The notes: generated from the sequence alone by a model not told the origin. DNA of 64,000 nt from Bin18 sp965242795 (GCA_965242795.1 OZ251505.1:2728001-2792000); one strand, 5' to 3'; counted from the stretch's first letter, positions 43,802 through 56,296 are shown. Numbers and translations are program-made.

Positions 43802-46138
43802 ATGTCCTCCGCCGAGCCTGCCTCCCGTCCGCGTGCCGCGTTTCATTGGGGCGGCTATACCCCGCGTGTCGCAGACGGGCGCCTGATCGGCATGGACGCC
43901 ACGCCCGAGGACCCGGACCCGGCGCCGCTCGGCCAATCGTACGTCGATGCGGTGCAGGATCGGTTGCGCGTCGCCCGGCCGATGATCCGCGAAGGGTGGC
44001 TCACGCACGGCCCGGGCCGCACGACCCGCCGCGGGGCCGAACCGTTCGTAGCCGTCGGTTGGCCGCGCGCCCTCGATCTGGTCGCCGCGGAACTCGAGCG
44101 CGTGCGGGAGACCTGGGGCAGCCGCGCCATCTACGCCGGCTCGTACGGCTGGGGCAGCGCCGGCGCATTCCACTTTCCGCCCGGCCAGTTGCACCGTTTC
44201 CTCAATCTGTTCGGCGGCTTCGTGCGTTCGGCGAACACGTACAGCCACGCCGCGGCCGACGTGGTCATGCCGTACGTCGCGGGGAACTTCTTTCGCCTGC
44301 TCGTCGCGCAGCATTCGTGGCAGACCATCGCCCGGCATTCCGAACTCGTCGTGGCCTTCGGCGGGATGCCGCTCAAGAACGCGCAGGTCGCGTACGGCGG
44401 CGTCGGCCGGCACCGCACCCGCCAAGGGCTGGAAGCGTGTCGTGACGCGGGCGTCCGCTTCGTCAACGTCGGACCGGTCAGGACCGACGCCGCGGACTTC
44501 GTCGACGCGGAATGGCTCGCCCCGCGGCCCAATACCGACGTGGCGTTGATGCTCGGGCTGGCGCATACCCTGGTCAGCGAAGGACTGGCGGATCGCGATT
44601 TTCTCGACCGCTGCTGCGTCGGCTTCGAGCGTTTCCGCGCCTATCTGATGGGCGACCGCGACGGACGGCCCAAGGACGCGGCCTGGGCCGCGGACGTCAC
44701 CGGCCTGGACGCGGAGACGATCGTCGGCCTGGCGCGCCGCATGGCGGCTCAGCGCACGCTGATTACCATCGCCTGGTCGTTGCAGCGCGCCGACCACGGC
44801 GAGCAGACGTATTGGGCGGCGATTACGCTGGCCGCCATCCTGGGCCAGATCGGGTTGCCGGGAGGGGGCTTCGGATACGGCTATGCCGCGGTCGCCACGG
44901 TCGGCAACCCGGCCGAACGCATCGGCTGGGCGAGCCTGGACCGCTGCACCCATCCGGTGGACGACGTCATTCCGGTCGCGCGGATCGCCGACCTGCTGCT
45001 GCACCCCAACGCCCCGTTCGACTACAACGGGCGGCGCGCGCGCTATCCCGACATCCATCTGGTCTATTGGGCGGGCGGCAACGTCTTTCACCATCACCAG
45101 GACCTGAACCGCCTGCTACGCGCTTGGCAGCAACCCGACACGATCATCGTGCACGAGCCGTGGTGGACCCCTATGGCGCGCCACGCCGACGTCGTGCTGC
45201 CGGCGACGACCCCGTTGGAGCGCAACGACCTCGTGTGCACGCCGCGCGACGGCTTCGTCGCAGCCAACAAAGCCGCCTTGCCGCCCGTCGGCTCCGCACG
45301 CAACGATCACGACATCTTTGCGGATTTGGCCGAACGGCTGGGCTTCCGCGAGGGCTTTACCGAGGGGCGGGACGAGGCGGGCTGGCTACGCCACTTGTAC
45401 GGTGTGTCGGTCGAGCGGGCCGCACGGCGCGGGTTCACGCTGCCCGACTTCGAACAGTTCTGGCGCGACGGGTATTTCGAGATCCCGCCGCCCGCGGAGC
45501 CGTCCGATTTTCTGGCCGCGTTCCGGGCCGACCCGGAGGCGCATCCCCTCGACACCCCGTCCGGCAAATTGGAGATCTGGTCGGAACGGATCGCCGCGTA
45601 TGCGTATGACGACTGCCCCCCGCACCCGACGTGGCTGGAGCCCGCGGAATGGTTGGGCGGCGAAAAGGCCGTGCGCTACCCGCTGCACCTGATCTCGAAT
45701 CAGCCGGTCAGCCGCCTGCACAGCCAGCTCGACCAAGGCGCCGTCAGCCGGAAGGCCAAGGTCGCCGGGCGCGAAGCCCTGTCCATGCACCCGGACGACG
45801 CACGGGCGCGCGGGCTTGTCGAGGGCGACGTGGTGCGCGTGTTCAATGACCGCGGGCAGTGCCTCGCCGGCGTTCGTATCACGCCCGACGTGCAGCCGCG
45901 TGTCGTCCTGCTGCCGACCGGCGCGTGGTACGACCCGCTGGAGCCGGGCCGGCCAGGTTCCCTGGACAAGCACGGCAACCCGAACGTGCTGACGCTGGAC
46001 AAGGGCACGTCGAAGCTGGCGCAGGGGCCGAGCGCGCAAACCGCGCTGGTCGAGGTGGAACGGTACGAAGGCGAGCCGCCGCCCGTGACCGCGTTCATCC
46101 CGCCGGTGATCCATACGGAAGACGGGAGCGTCGCGTAG
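43802..46138 (+). CDS. Molybdopterin oxidoreductase, BisC/TorA-like
   Basis: 778 aa member of the DMSO-reductase superfamily. RFPM-like VARPMIREGWLTHGPG, then AIYAGSYGWGSAGAFHFPPGQLHRFLN, where the Ser of the S-Y-G-W motif ligates molybdenum as in BisC/TorA, SANTYSHAAADVVMPYV, WAGGNVFHHHQDLNRLLRAWQQPDTIIVHEPWWTPMARHADVVLPATTPLERND, and C-terminal HLISNQPVSRLHSQLDQG. There is no Tat signal, so it is cytoplasmic and nearer to biotin sulfoxide reductase than to periplasmic TorA. ATG 43802 is chosen. No c-type cytochrome or chaperone gene is adjacent. Confidence 0.9.
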   Translation: MSSAEPASRPRAAFHWGGYTPRVADGRLIGMDATPEDPDPAPLGQSYVDAVQDRLRVARPMIREGWLTHGPGRTTRRGAEPFVAVGWPRALDLVAAELERVRETWGSRAIYAGSYGWGSAGAFHFPPGQLHRFLNLFGGFVRSANTYSHAAADVVMPYVAGNFFRLLVAQHSWQTIARHSELVVAFGGMPLKNAQVAYGGVGRHRTRQGLEACRDAGVRFVNVGPVRTDAADFVDAEWLAPRPNTDVALMLGLAHTLVSEGLADRDFLDRCCVGFERFRAYLMGDRDGRPKDAAWAADVTGLDAETIVGLARRMAAQRTLITIAWSLQRADHGEQTYWAAITLAAILGQIGLPGGGFGYGYAAVATVGNPAERIGWASLDRCTHPVDDVIPVARIADLLLHPNAPFDYNGRRARYPDIHLVYWAGGNVFHHHQDLNRLLRAWQQPDTIIVHEPWWTPMARHADVVLPATTPLERNDLVCTPRDGFVAANKAALPPVGSARNDHDIFADLAERLGFREGFTEGRDEAGWLRHLYGVSVERAARRGFTLPDFEQFWRDGYFEIPPPAEPSDFLAAFRADPEAHPLDTPSGKLEIWSERIAAYAYDDCPPHPTWLEPAEWLGGEKAVRYPLHLISNQPVSRLHSQLDQGAVSRKAKVAGREALSMHPDDARARGLVEGDVVRVFNDRGQCLAGVRITPDVQPRVVLLPTGAWYDPLEPGRPGSLDKHGNPNVLTLDKGTSKLAQGPSAQTALVEVERYEGEPPPVTAFIPPVIHTEDGSVA

Positions 46139-46396
46139 GGGGGCTCCCTCTGGTCTCTGAGCGGGCCGGGCAGGCACGGGGGCCTGCCCCTACGAAACGA
46201 AGGGGCAGGACATCCAAGACGGTCCTGGCCGCTTCGATCCTTCGACAGGCTCAGGACAACGCAGGCTCAAGGCACCGCAGGTCCAGGGACCAAGCTGAGG
46301 GGCAAGCCCGTTGAGCCTGTCGAAACGGGCGGGAGATCATCTCTCAGGTGGTTCCCAAACGAATCGGCAGGGGCGAGTCCGCCCGACGGCCCGCCG
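46139..46396. repeat. Repeat cluster after the molybdoenzyme gene
   Basis: GCAGGCACGGGGGCCTGCC-type hairpin with GCCCCTACGAAACG (46163-46200), a weak leader module (46211-46226) and a TCGACAGGCTCAGGAC...TTGAGCCTGTCGAAACGGGC repeat (about 46233-46332). Confidence 0.7.
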
Positions 46397-46873
46397 TCAG
46401 AACCTGATGCTGAACCCCTCGTTCGCCTGCGTCGCGTCTTCGATGAGATAACCCGCGGCGCCGGTGTACGTTCCCTGCGGATACGCCACATAGCCGCGCA
46501 CCTGTGCGCCGGCCTCGACGGTCTGATCCGTGAGGATAGGCTGGGGGATGTCTTCGGCTGCATCCAGCGGTTTGACGCGCTCCCCCGTCTCGGTCCGCAG
46601 GCTGATCGCCGCGACTTTCACCCGATAGGCGCGCGGAGTCGGGTTGGTGATCGTCACCTCGACGACGAACGTTTCGGTGTCGTGCGCCCGTTCCCACATG
46701 TCGTCCATAGCTCGGCGAGCGGAACCCCTGCCGGGCGGAAGCGCGATGGGCGCCGCGGTCAAGGGCCGCACCGCAACCTCGATCCGCTCGGGTTGGGCCG
46801 TGACGGGCACGGTCTGCACGAGCAAGCCGAGGAGGACTCCGGCGGCGGCGATCCGGTGATCCGGTCGGCTCAT
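46397..46873 (-). CDS. Hypothetical secreted protein
   Basis: 158 aa from ATG 46873. A signal peptide is visible (HRIAAAGVLLGLLVQTVPVTAQ). The mature part has an immunoglobulin-like beta pattern: ETFVVEVTITNPTPRAYRVKVAAISLRTETGE, followed by AGAQVRGYVAYPQGTYTGAAGYLIED. This resembles periplasmic DUF4352-type sandwich domains, but I cannot assign a family. The frame is open further upstream to 47065 through repeats; the chosen start is the one preceding the signal peptide. No Shine-Dalgarno is obvious. Confidence 0.6.
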   Translation of the reverse strand: MSRPDHRIAAAGVLLGLLVQTVPVTAQPERIEVAVRPLTAAPIALPPGRGSARRAMDDMWERAHDTETFVVEVTITNPTPRAYRVKVAAISLRTETGERVKPLDAAEDIPQPILTDQTVEAGAQVRGYVAYPQGTYTGAAGYLIEDATQANEGFSIRF

Positions 46874-47217
46874 GCGAACCGGCCTGTTCGCCCAACCGTC
46901 AGAGCGATCCGAGTAGCGTTTCGATTTGAAATGTCGCCGTCGCATATCCGTGTAGGGGCAACCCCCTGTGGTTGCCCGGTTGGGGGTCGGTTCGAATTTC
47001 TCTCTCCCCCCCGACGCCCTCTCCCAATAGAGACAAGGGATAAAAGCAATGAGAATTCCATACAAGGCAATCCCGCGCCCGTTTCGACAAGCTCAACGGA
47101 CTAGCCCCCGAGATCGCCGAAGGGGGAACGAGTTGCGCCACTGCGACAAGCTCACCAACCGCGATCGGGGCCGCCGACTCTTCCCCCTCGTCAGCAACTC
47201 CGGTACATATACCCGCC
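46874..47217. repeat. Repeat-filled gap upstream of second exbB
   Basis: GTGTAGGGGCAACCCCCTG type element at 46951-46978, a degenerate CCCTCTCCC arm (about 47006-47035), the leader module (47053-47075, then GCGCCC) and a TTTCGACAAGCTCAACGG repeat (about 47080-47098). Confidence 0.7.
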
Positions 47218-47937
47218 ATGCCTGCTCAGCCAGACGCGCCCGGCCTCCTGTTCTTCATCGGGCAGGGCGGCAGCGTGATGTACGCCATCATCGCCTTGTC
47301 GGTCGTGGGGCTGACCATCGTGCTGGCGAAATTCTGGAGTCTGATCCGCTTTCGTACCCGGCTCGACCGACTCTCCGACCGCCTGCACCTGCTGATGCAG
47401 GGCGCCGGCGAGACGCCCGACGACACCGGCCTGCTGCGTTCCGCGGTCGGAATCTGCCGCGAGCAGAATTCGCCGCTGGGCCGCCTGTTCGAGACCGCCT
47501 TCGTGCACCGCGGCGAGCCGCGGGCCGACCTGACGCGCCGGCTGGAACGCTGCGGCACCGAGGTCGTGGCCGGCTTGGAGGCGTACATGATCGCCTTGGC
47601 GAGCGTGGTCGGCGTGGCGCCCATGCTGGGATTTCTGGGCACGATCATCGGGCTGGTCGAAGCCTTCATGAGTTGGGAGACGCTGGGCGACGACATCACC
47701 GTCGGCGTGCTGGCCGGCGGCATCTACAAAGCCATGCTGACGACCGCGGCCGGCCTCGGCGTCGCGATTCCCTACTACCTGCTGTACAACCACCTGACCT
47801 CGCGCGTGCAGCGCCTGACCCGCCTGACCGAAGAACGCACCGAAACGCTGCTCGATGCGTTGGAGGCGGCCAAGCGCGGCCCCGCGGTCGAACCCGTTCA
47901 TCTGCAGCCCCAGGAGCCGACGCGCCATGCGGTTTAA
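47218..47937 (+). CDS. exbB: ExbB/TolQ-type proton channel protein (copy 2)
   Basis: 239 aa. Helix 1 is SVMYAIIALSVVGLTIVLAKFWSLI (about 19-43). The conserved block is LASVVGVAPMLGFLGTIIGLVEAFMSW and AGGIYKAMLTTAAGLGVAIPYYLLYN. It differs clearly from copy 1 at 38830, so this is a separate paralogue and not a recent duplicate. The linker region LFETAFVHRGEPRADLTRRLERCG is longer. It is followed by an overlapping exbD and a DUF3553 gene, with no TonB-like gene nearby. Confidence 0.92.
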   Translation: MPAQPDAPGLLFFIGQGGSVMYAIIALSVVGLTIVLAKFWSLIRFRTRLDRLSDRLHLLMQGAGETPDDTGLLRSAVGICREQNSPLGRLFETAFVHRGEPRADLTRRLERCGTEVVAGLEAYMIALASVVGVAPMLGFLGTIIGLVEAFMSWETLGDDITVGVLAGGIYKAMLTTAAGLGVAIPYYLLYNHLTSRVQRLTRLTEERTETLLDALEAAKRGPAVEPVHLQPQEPTRHAV

Positions 47938-48352
47938 GCAGGAGTCGAAAGCGCTGACGAGCATGGAGCCGCTGGCGCTGACCGACATCGTCATCAACAT
48001 GTTCATCTTCTTCTTCATCACGTTCAGCTTTCTTGCCACGTTCCAGAAGAATCGCGAGGGGCAGGTGGACGTGACCCTGCCGCAGGCCGCGTCGGCCGCG
48101 CCCGCGGTGCAGAAGACCCGCCTGACCGTCAGCCTCAAGAAGGACGGCCAAGTCTTCCTCGGCGAGACGGCCACGACCGTCGCCGCGCTGGAACGGCGCT
48201 TCGAAGCCGAGAAAGCGCAGGGTGCGGACGTGACGCTCGTCTTGCGTGCCGACGGCGAGGTCGCCCACAGCCGCGTCGTCCAGATCATGGACTTGGCCCG
48301 CACCGAGGGGCTCACCCGCCTGGCGATCGCCACCCGGCAGCGGGCGGGCTGA
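47927..48352 (+). CDS. exbD: ExbD/TolR-type protein (copy 2)
   Basis: 141 aa, starting 11 bp inside exbB. The membrane helix is LTDIVINMFIFFFITFSFLATF (about 18-39) with the conserved Asp at its start; the periplasmic half ends VVQIMDLARTEGLTRLAIATRQ. It is similar in layout to copy 1 but divergent in sequence. Translationally coupled to the preceding channel gene. Confidence 0.9.
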   Translation: MRFKQESKALTSMEPLALTDIVINMFIFFFITFSFLATFQKNREGQVDVTLPQAASAAPAVQKTRLTVSLKKDGQVFLGETATTVAALERRFEAEKAQGADVTLVLRADGEVAHSRVVQIMDLARTEGLTRLAIATRQRAG

Positions 48353-48380
48353 CCGGGAGCCGCCAGCGCGCGGGAAGGCC

Positions 48381-48707
48381 ATGCCCGTCAGACACCGCCT
48401 GTACCTGCGCGTCGGCGATTTCGTCGTCCACCCGCGCTACGAGGAATGGGGTGCGGGCAAGGTCGTGGAAGAGATGACGTCGGTCATCGACGGCGGGACG
48501 TGTCTGGTGCGCATCAACTTCGAGGACGGCCAACAGCGCACGTTCGACAACAATCTCGACAGTCCGTCGTGTTGCTATTTCTTCGGGATACGCCGGCACC
48601 AGCATCCGCTGTTCGACCCGGACGGCGACCCCGACTTCGGCATCGCCGGGCGCGGTACGCTGCAGCGCCGCGGCAGGCGCCCGACCGGACGGCTATCGCG
48701 CGGCTAG
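48381..48707 (+). CDS. DUF3553 domain protein
   Basis: 108 aa. LRVGDFVVHPRYEEWGAGKVVEEM is the typical DUF3553 start, a small SH3-like barrel (V-x-H-P-x-x-x-x-W-G-x-G-K-V) related to CarD/UvrD-associated modules, and VRINFEDGQQRTF continues it. The tail RRHQHPLFDPDGDP and the basic end are unassigned. The domain in other proteins contacts nucleic-acid motor or polymerase partners, so a DNA- or RNA-linked role is possible. ATG 48381 follows GGGAAGG. It overlaps the convergent small gene by 4 bp at its 3' end. Confidence 0.75.
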   Translation: MPVRHRLYLRVGDFVVHPRYEEWGAGKVVEEMTSVIDGGTCLVRINFEDGQQRTFDNNLDSPSCCYFFGIRRHQHPLFDPDGDPDFGIAGRGTLQRRGRRPTGRLSRG

Positions 48708-48928
48708 GCGTCGCTCCCCGACGTGGCCTCGGAGCGGTTGGCGTCGGATTCCAGCCGCTCCCCTTTCGGTCCGGTCCGTGGCACGTCGCGCGCCGCCAGC
48801 GTCCTGACCGTATCGGGATTCACCCACGGCAGGCCCACGGCGCACGGCTTGGCCATGCCTTCCTCTTCGACTTCTTCGTAATGCGGAAAGCCGCGCTTGC
48901 CGAAGTGCACCATCATCCGTTTGCCCAT
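48704..48928 (-). CDS. Small hypothetical protein
   Basis: 74 aa. It has a good Shine-Dalgarno GAGGAGG about 9 nt before ATG 48928. The sequence is MGKRMMVHFGKRGFPHYEEV..., then MAKPCAVGLPWVNPDTVRTL, with a Gly/Ser-rich end. I recognise no family. It converges on the DUF3553 gene, the two reading frames overlapping by 4 bp. Confidence 0.55.
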   Translation of the reverse strand: MGKRMMVHFGKRGFPHYEEVEEEGMAKPCAVGLPWVNPDTVRTLAARDVPRTGPKGERLESDANRSEATSGSDA

Positions 48929-49332
48929 GCGGGGATCCTCCTCGTTGTGGTAAGAGACCGCCCATTCTTGGCCTCACCGTGTCCGTCGGTCAAGCGGCCC
49001 GCTTCCTCATCTCCTCTCCCCTGGCGGGAGGGGGAAGGCCGAAAGAATGCGGCAGAGTCTGAGCCGATATTCGACACCGGTGCTCGGTACGTAGGGGCAA
49101 CCCCCTGTGGTTGCCCTGGGGGCGGGTAGGCACGGGGGCGCATGACGCCCAGCATCAGGGCTACGGGTGCCTGTGGTTGCCCTGGGGCCGGGCAGGCACG
49201 GGGGCCTGCCCCTACGAAACGCACGCCGCGGGGCCGGTCGGCCCTAGTCAAATCCGGGTCCAGTCGGTAGCCTGGCGCCCGAATTTCTCGGCAGATGAGG
49301 AGAGGCGAAGGGTTCCCCCTCGGACGGACAGC
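48929..49332. repeat. Tandem GTAGGGGC-type repeats upstream of ileS
   Basis: A CTCTCCC/GGGAGGGGG arm pair (49009-49038), then two related GTAGGGGCAACCCCC...GTTGCCC elements (about 49090-49127 and 49171-49220), the second with a CAGGCACGGGGGCCTGCC hairpin. No T-box or promoter was recognised with confidence. Confidence 0.75.
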
Positions 49333-52458
<3,126 letters not shown>

Positions 52459-52884
52459 GCCGGTGAGACCGTCGTGAGCCTCGGCCGCGGGGCCGGAGTG
52501 TCTCAGGTTGAAAATCCTCTCACCCTTCCCCGTATGGTAGAGGGGTACTTTTGGCAATTACATCCCTCACGATCCCGCCCGGTCGTCATACCTGCGGAGC
52601 AGGTATCCACGCCCTGGATTCCCACTTCCGCAGGTATGACGAGGAAAAGCTCTTACTTTTCATTCCCTCTCCTTCTGGGAGAGGATCAGAGTCTGCCCCG
52701 GACGGGATCCGGGGGATGAGGGTTTCCCAACGGCAATGGTAAATCAGACTGAGAATTTCAAACTGAGACATTCCCCCACGGGGCGCCGATATTGACCAGA
52801 CACAATGCGAAAATTACAGTGCCTACAGAACGCGCTGCCCGGCTGGAACGGATAATGTGGAGTGTAACCTTCGGGAGGTACGCG
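52459..52884. repeat. Repeat cluster after ileS
   Basis: A weak leader module (52554-52577), a GTCATACCTGCGGAGCAGG...GGATTCCC...GGTATGACG repeat (52582-52645) and a CCCTCTCC/GGGAGAGG arm pair with a CCCCGGACGGGATCCGGGG hairpin (52664-52715). Confidence 0.75.
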
Positions 52885-53241
52885 ATGACGACTCTGGGAT
52901 ACGAAAAACGGAACGCCCGCCGACTGGCCGGGCTGCTGGCCACGGTCCTGTTGCTGGGCGCCTGCTCGCAGCCGCTGACGACGCGCGAGAAAGGGGCCTT
53001 GGGCGGCGCCGGCTTGGGGGCGGCGACCGGGGCGATCATCGGTGCGGCGACGGGGAGTCCCGGCGTCGGGGCGGCGATCGGCGGGGCGCTGGGTGGGGTG
53101 ACCGGCGCGGTGGTCGGCGACAAATTGCAGAGCCAGGATACGCAAGCCGCCGACCAGCAACGCCAACTCGAAGAACAGCGCCGCGAGATCGAACGACAAC
53201 GGCGCGAACTCGAAGCCCTCAAAGAGCAACAGGAATACTGA
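52885..53241 (+). CDS. Glycine-zipper lipoprotein
   Basis: 118 aa from ATG 52885 (Shine-Dalgarno GGGAGGT 52873-52879). The signal peptide ends in lipobox LLLGAC. Glycine-zipper runs follow (ALGGAGLGAATGAIIGAATG and SPGVGAAIGGALGGVTGAVVGD), then a Gln/Glu/Arg-rich coiled coil to the end (RQLEEQRREIERQRRELEAL). Residues 30-80 are nearly identical at DNA level to the next gene, so the two arose by tandem duplication. It is probably an outer-membrane lipoprotein. Confidence 0.85.
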   Translation: MTTLGYEKRNARRLAGLLATVLLLGACSQPLTTREKGALGGAGLGAATGAIIGAATGSPGVGAAIGGALGGVTGAVVGDKLQSQDTQAADQQRQLEEQRREIERQRRELEALKEQQEY

Positions 53242-53471
53242 GCACGGGGAGCGGCGGGGCGATGTGGAAAACGTTGGTGGCGCTCCTGACGTTCGGAATC
53301 GTGGCGGCCGGTTGCTCGCAGCCGTTGACGACGCGCGAGAAGGGGGCCTTGGGCGGCGCTGGTCTGGGCGCGGCCGCGGGGGCGATCATCGGCCACGCGG
53401 TGGGCAGTCCCGGCGCGGGCGCGGCGATCGGTGGGGCGCTGGGCGGGGTGACCGGAGCGGTGGCCGGCGAC
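52963..53471 (+). repeat. Direct duplication of the glycine-zipper coding segment
   Basis: Segments 52963-53121 and 53313-53471 (159 bp each, 350 bp apart) are nearly identical and encode the Cys-to-glycine-zipper part of the two neighbouring lipoproteins. Confidence 0.9.
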
Positions 53472-53969
53472 CGGCTCCAGAAGCGCGATACCGAGATGGC
53501 CGCCACCCAAGCCCGGATCGAACGGCAGCGTGCGGAAATCGCCCGTAACCGCCAGTTGTTGGACGAACTCGAGCAGCGCAATCTCGAAGCGCGCGAAACC
53601 GAGCGTGGAGTCGTCGTCAATCTGCCGGACGTGTTGTTCGAGTTCGGCCGATCGACACTGACCGATGGCGCCGCCGGTCGGGTTCAGGACATCGCCGACG
53701 TCTTGAATACCCAGGCGTCGGGACGCCGCGTCTCGGTCGAGGGCCATACGGACGCCATCGGCAGCGAGGGCGCCAACCAACGTTTGTCCGAAGCACGCGC
53801 CCGCAGCGTGGCCGACGCCCTGTCGGGTTCCGGCGTTGAGGAAAACCGGCTGTCCACCACGGGATACGGCGAGCACTATCCGGTCGCGCCGAACACCAAT
53901 CCGGACGGCTCGGACAACGCCGCGGGCCACGCCCAGAACCGCCGCGTCGAAGTCGTCATCGAGAACTAG
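53262..53969 (+). CDS. OmpA-family lipoprotein with glycine zipper
   Basis: 235 aa. The lipobox is FGIVAAGC, the glycine zippers are ALGGAGLGAAAGAIIG and SPGAGAAIGGALGGVTG, followed by a coiled-coil stretch, and an OmpA-like peptidoglycan-binding domain occupies about 130-235: LPDVLFEFGRSTLTDGAAGRVQDIADVL, VSVEGHTDAIGSEGANQRLSEARARSVADAL and NRRVEVVIEN. It tethers the outer membrane to peptidoglycan. It lies 20 bp after its paralogue. It is the last chromosomal gene before the composition change at about 54.0 kb. Confidence 0.92.
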   Translation: MWKTLVALLTFGIVAAGCSQPLTTREKGALGGAGLGAAAGAIIGHAVGSPGAGAAIGGALGGVTGAVAGDRLQKRDTEMAATQARIERQRAEIARNRQLLDELEQRNLEARETERGVVVNLPDVLFEFGRSTLTDGAAGRVQDIADVLNTQASGRRVSVEGHTDAIGSEGANQRLSEARARSVADALSGSGVEENRLSTTGYGEHYPVAPNTNPDGSDNAAGHAQNRRVEVVIEN

Positions 53970-54047
53970 CCTTGGCGACACGTTTCGGACTATCCTCATT
54001 TTCGGTTCATCCGGAACGACACGGAAGCTGTTGGAAGAGGACTGAAA

Positions 54048-54575
54048 GTGTTGACGACCGACGAAGCGACCTCGACCCGCATGAGGTCCATGCCGAAGTC
54101 CAGGACGACGCCTGAACAAGCCGTTGCTTGCCACCTATGCAGAAAGCACGTCAGATACACACGCAACAACAAAGATCTTCCAGGAAGCCCTGACTTCGCA
54201 AATCGCTCCAAGCGCTGGGCTATCTTCGTGAATGGATGCTTCTGGCATCACCACACCGCATGTCTACGATCGACCGTGCCCAAGAGAAATACCCGATTTT
54301 GGCAGGAAAAGTTCCGTGCGAACCGCCGTCGTGACGCTACCGCCATTCGGTCCCTCCGGGCCAAGGGATTCAAGGTCTCCGTTTTTTGGGAATGTATGAT
54401 CGAAAGTGAAAATTTCCGTCTGTCCGTTTCCAATCGCCCGACTCTTGATCTTCACGAGGAGCGACTATGGGTAATCCACGCTGGGATTTCCTCGAATCCG
54501 GGGCTATGGCCCTCTCGGCGGATGATATGGCGAACCCGTTACGCGATACTCATCTCTCCCCGGCGGAGATATTGA
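54048..54575 (+). CDS. vsr: Very-short-patch repair (Vsr)-type endonuclease
   Basis: 175 aa from GTG 54048 (AGAGG 54036-54040). Vsr motifs: TSTRMRSMPKSRTTPEQAV at the N-terminus, LPGSPDFANRSKRWAIFVNGCFWHHHTA, with the catalytic Asp and the FVxGCFWH-H-H zinc/metal region, then KRNTRFWQEKFRANRRRD and FKVSVFWECMIE. Vsr nicks 5' of T in T:G mismatches left by deamination of 5-methylcytosine. The C-terminal 40 residues overlap the next reading frame. It co-occurs with a C5 methyltransferase 3.4 kb downstream, the normal pairing. The sequence is AT-richer than the genome around it. Confidence 0.88.
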   Translation: MLTTDEATSTRMRSMPKSRTTPEQAVACHLCRKHVRYTRNNKDLPGSPDFANRSKRWAIFVNGCFWHHHTACLRSTVPKRNTRFWQEKFRANRRRDATAIRSLRAKGFKVSVFWECMIESENFRLSVSNRPTLDLHEERLWVIHAGISSNPGLWPSRRMIWRTRYAILISPRRRY

Positions 54576-56295
54576 TGCGTGAGGCTATCCAGAACTCTGC
54601 GGACGAAAAGAAGCCCGGAACAGACGAGCCGATTCGTTTCGTAGTTCCAGATTCGAGTTTGCCGGCAAGGAGAAACGGAACATTGTTCGACGGTTGAGCC
54701 TTGGAAGAATCAAAAACAAAGCGAGACATTTCGGCAAAAGTCACGGATGGTTCAAGAATGCTGAAACTTTTCTCCGGAATTTGGAAAATCCCGAAATTCC
54801 CATACCAATCCTTTCACTATCCGATTACAACACCAAAGGGCTTGGGGGTGTATGGAACCGAGGCCAAAGCATAGATAACCGTTTCCACAATCTCGTACTT
54901 TCCATCGGCGCGAGCGAAAAGCTCACCCAAGGCAGCGGGATGCTCGGATCGTATGGGTTCGGGAAGATGGTGTACGCTCTCGCCTCCAACATTCGTACCG
55001 TTGCGTACTACTCGGTGTTCGAGCCTGACGAGGGAAGTAAAGGCGCGTACTCCCGCTTCATGGCGACAGGTTTCTATCCCAGACATAAATACAACACCAA
55101 GGATTACACCGGTCACGCTTTTCTCGGCAAAGGACTCGAGACGTCGAAATATCCGACGAAACCATTGACGAACGAGGCAGCGACCGAGTTCGTCGACCGC
55201 CTCGGGCTCGACACGAGAAATGAAGGCCAGAGCGGTCTAACCGTATTTCTGCTTGATTGCCCGCTGACGATTCCCGAACTCCGAACCGCCTGCGAGAAGT
55301 ATTGGTGGCCTCGTCTGATGGACCCCCAATCGGATGCTTACGTCTCCATAGAATTCTTCGACGACGGGAAACGGGTTTCTGGTATATCCCCCACCAAAAT
55401 TTCATCACTCCGTCCATTCATCGCGTGCTACCGGAACCTCGGAGATGGCCACTCCCCGACGGACTACCATGTTTGTCGAATCCCGAAGAAAGGGCCGCGG
55501 GGAGGAGACCTCTGCCTGAAGGGTCTTCCCGAAGAACGGGAGGGGAGCGATCTCGTCAATGCCGTTGCGCTCATACGGGGCGGCCTCGTCATCAAGTACG
55601 AAACGAAATACGCACGCGAAGGCGCTCCGCCGGCGGTCGGTGTCTTCATGACTTCCGAGGAGAACATCGACGCTTTCACCTACTCGGAGCCTCCGGCCCA
55701 CGACGACTGGAATGAGAACAACGGGCGCCTGATCGACAGCTTGGGTGACGAAGGCGCCGGGCTGATCAAACGTACGCACAACGTTCTGAAGACGGAATTC
55801 CGGGACTTCCAAATCAGATTGGACCAGCAGGAACCCGAACCCACCGTCGACGACATTCGGTTCCTAGATCGTATATTGGCTCCGATATTCGATAAGAAGC
55901 CACGGAACCCAACGCCTCCCGATCCACAGGTTCGGGCGGTCAGCATTCACAAGACGGTGCGGCAAGAACCGAACGGCCCGCATACCCGCCGCATTTTCGA
56001 CGTTTCAATCGGATTGACCGAATCCACCGGCGTCGCGGAGGCCGATGTCCGGGTTACCATCGAATTGAAGTCGCTCGCAGAAGCTGACGGGATAGCAAGA
56101 GGACGCATCCCGCGTGTCGTCCACACGGGAACACCGAGTGGCCGCAAGATGATCGCCGACTCCGAAACTCGTTCGTTTCCTCTCAGACTCGACAAGGGAA
56201 CGCGTGTCGAATTGACGGCGGAAGCCTCTACCCATCCATCCTGGCGTGTCCGATGGGAGGTGTCCGTCTCGGCGAGTGACGAGGGCGGCTCCTAG
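54467..56295 (+). pseudogene. GHKL-type ATPase, frameshifted
   Basis: The first frame (ATG 54467) encodes MGNPRWDFLESGAMALSADDM...SPAEILMREAIQNSADEKKPG, containing an N-box (E-x-x-x-N-S) typical of GHKL ATPases, and runs into TGA 54695-54697. From about 54640 the other frame reads RFEFAGKEKRNIVRRLSLGRI and stays open to 56295, with LSDYNTKGLGGVWNR, a G-box-like GSGMLGSYGFGKMVYAL, and a long C-terminal part. One inserted base would restore a protein of about 610 aa. Iyer, Abhiman and Aravind (2008) described such GHKL ATPases with Vsr and C5 methylases in restriction-modification operons. As read here the second fragment could start at TTG 54694. Confidence 0.75.
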
Positions 56296-56296
56296 C

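Noticed and set aside
47218..48352. Second ExbB/ExbD as a Zorya-type (ZorAB) defence motor
   Set aside because: The proteins lack the long ZorA tail and the ZorB peptidoglycan-binding domain, and the neighbour is a DUF3553 gene.
48929..49332. T-box or other leader upstream of ileS
   Set aside because: No T-box consensus or specifier stem found; the region is repeat sequence.
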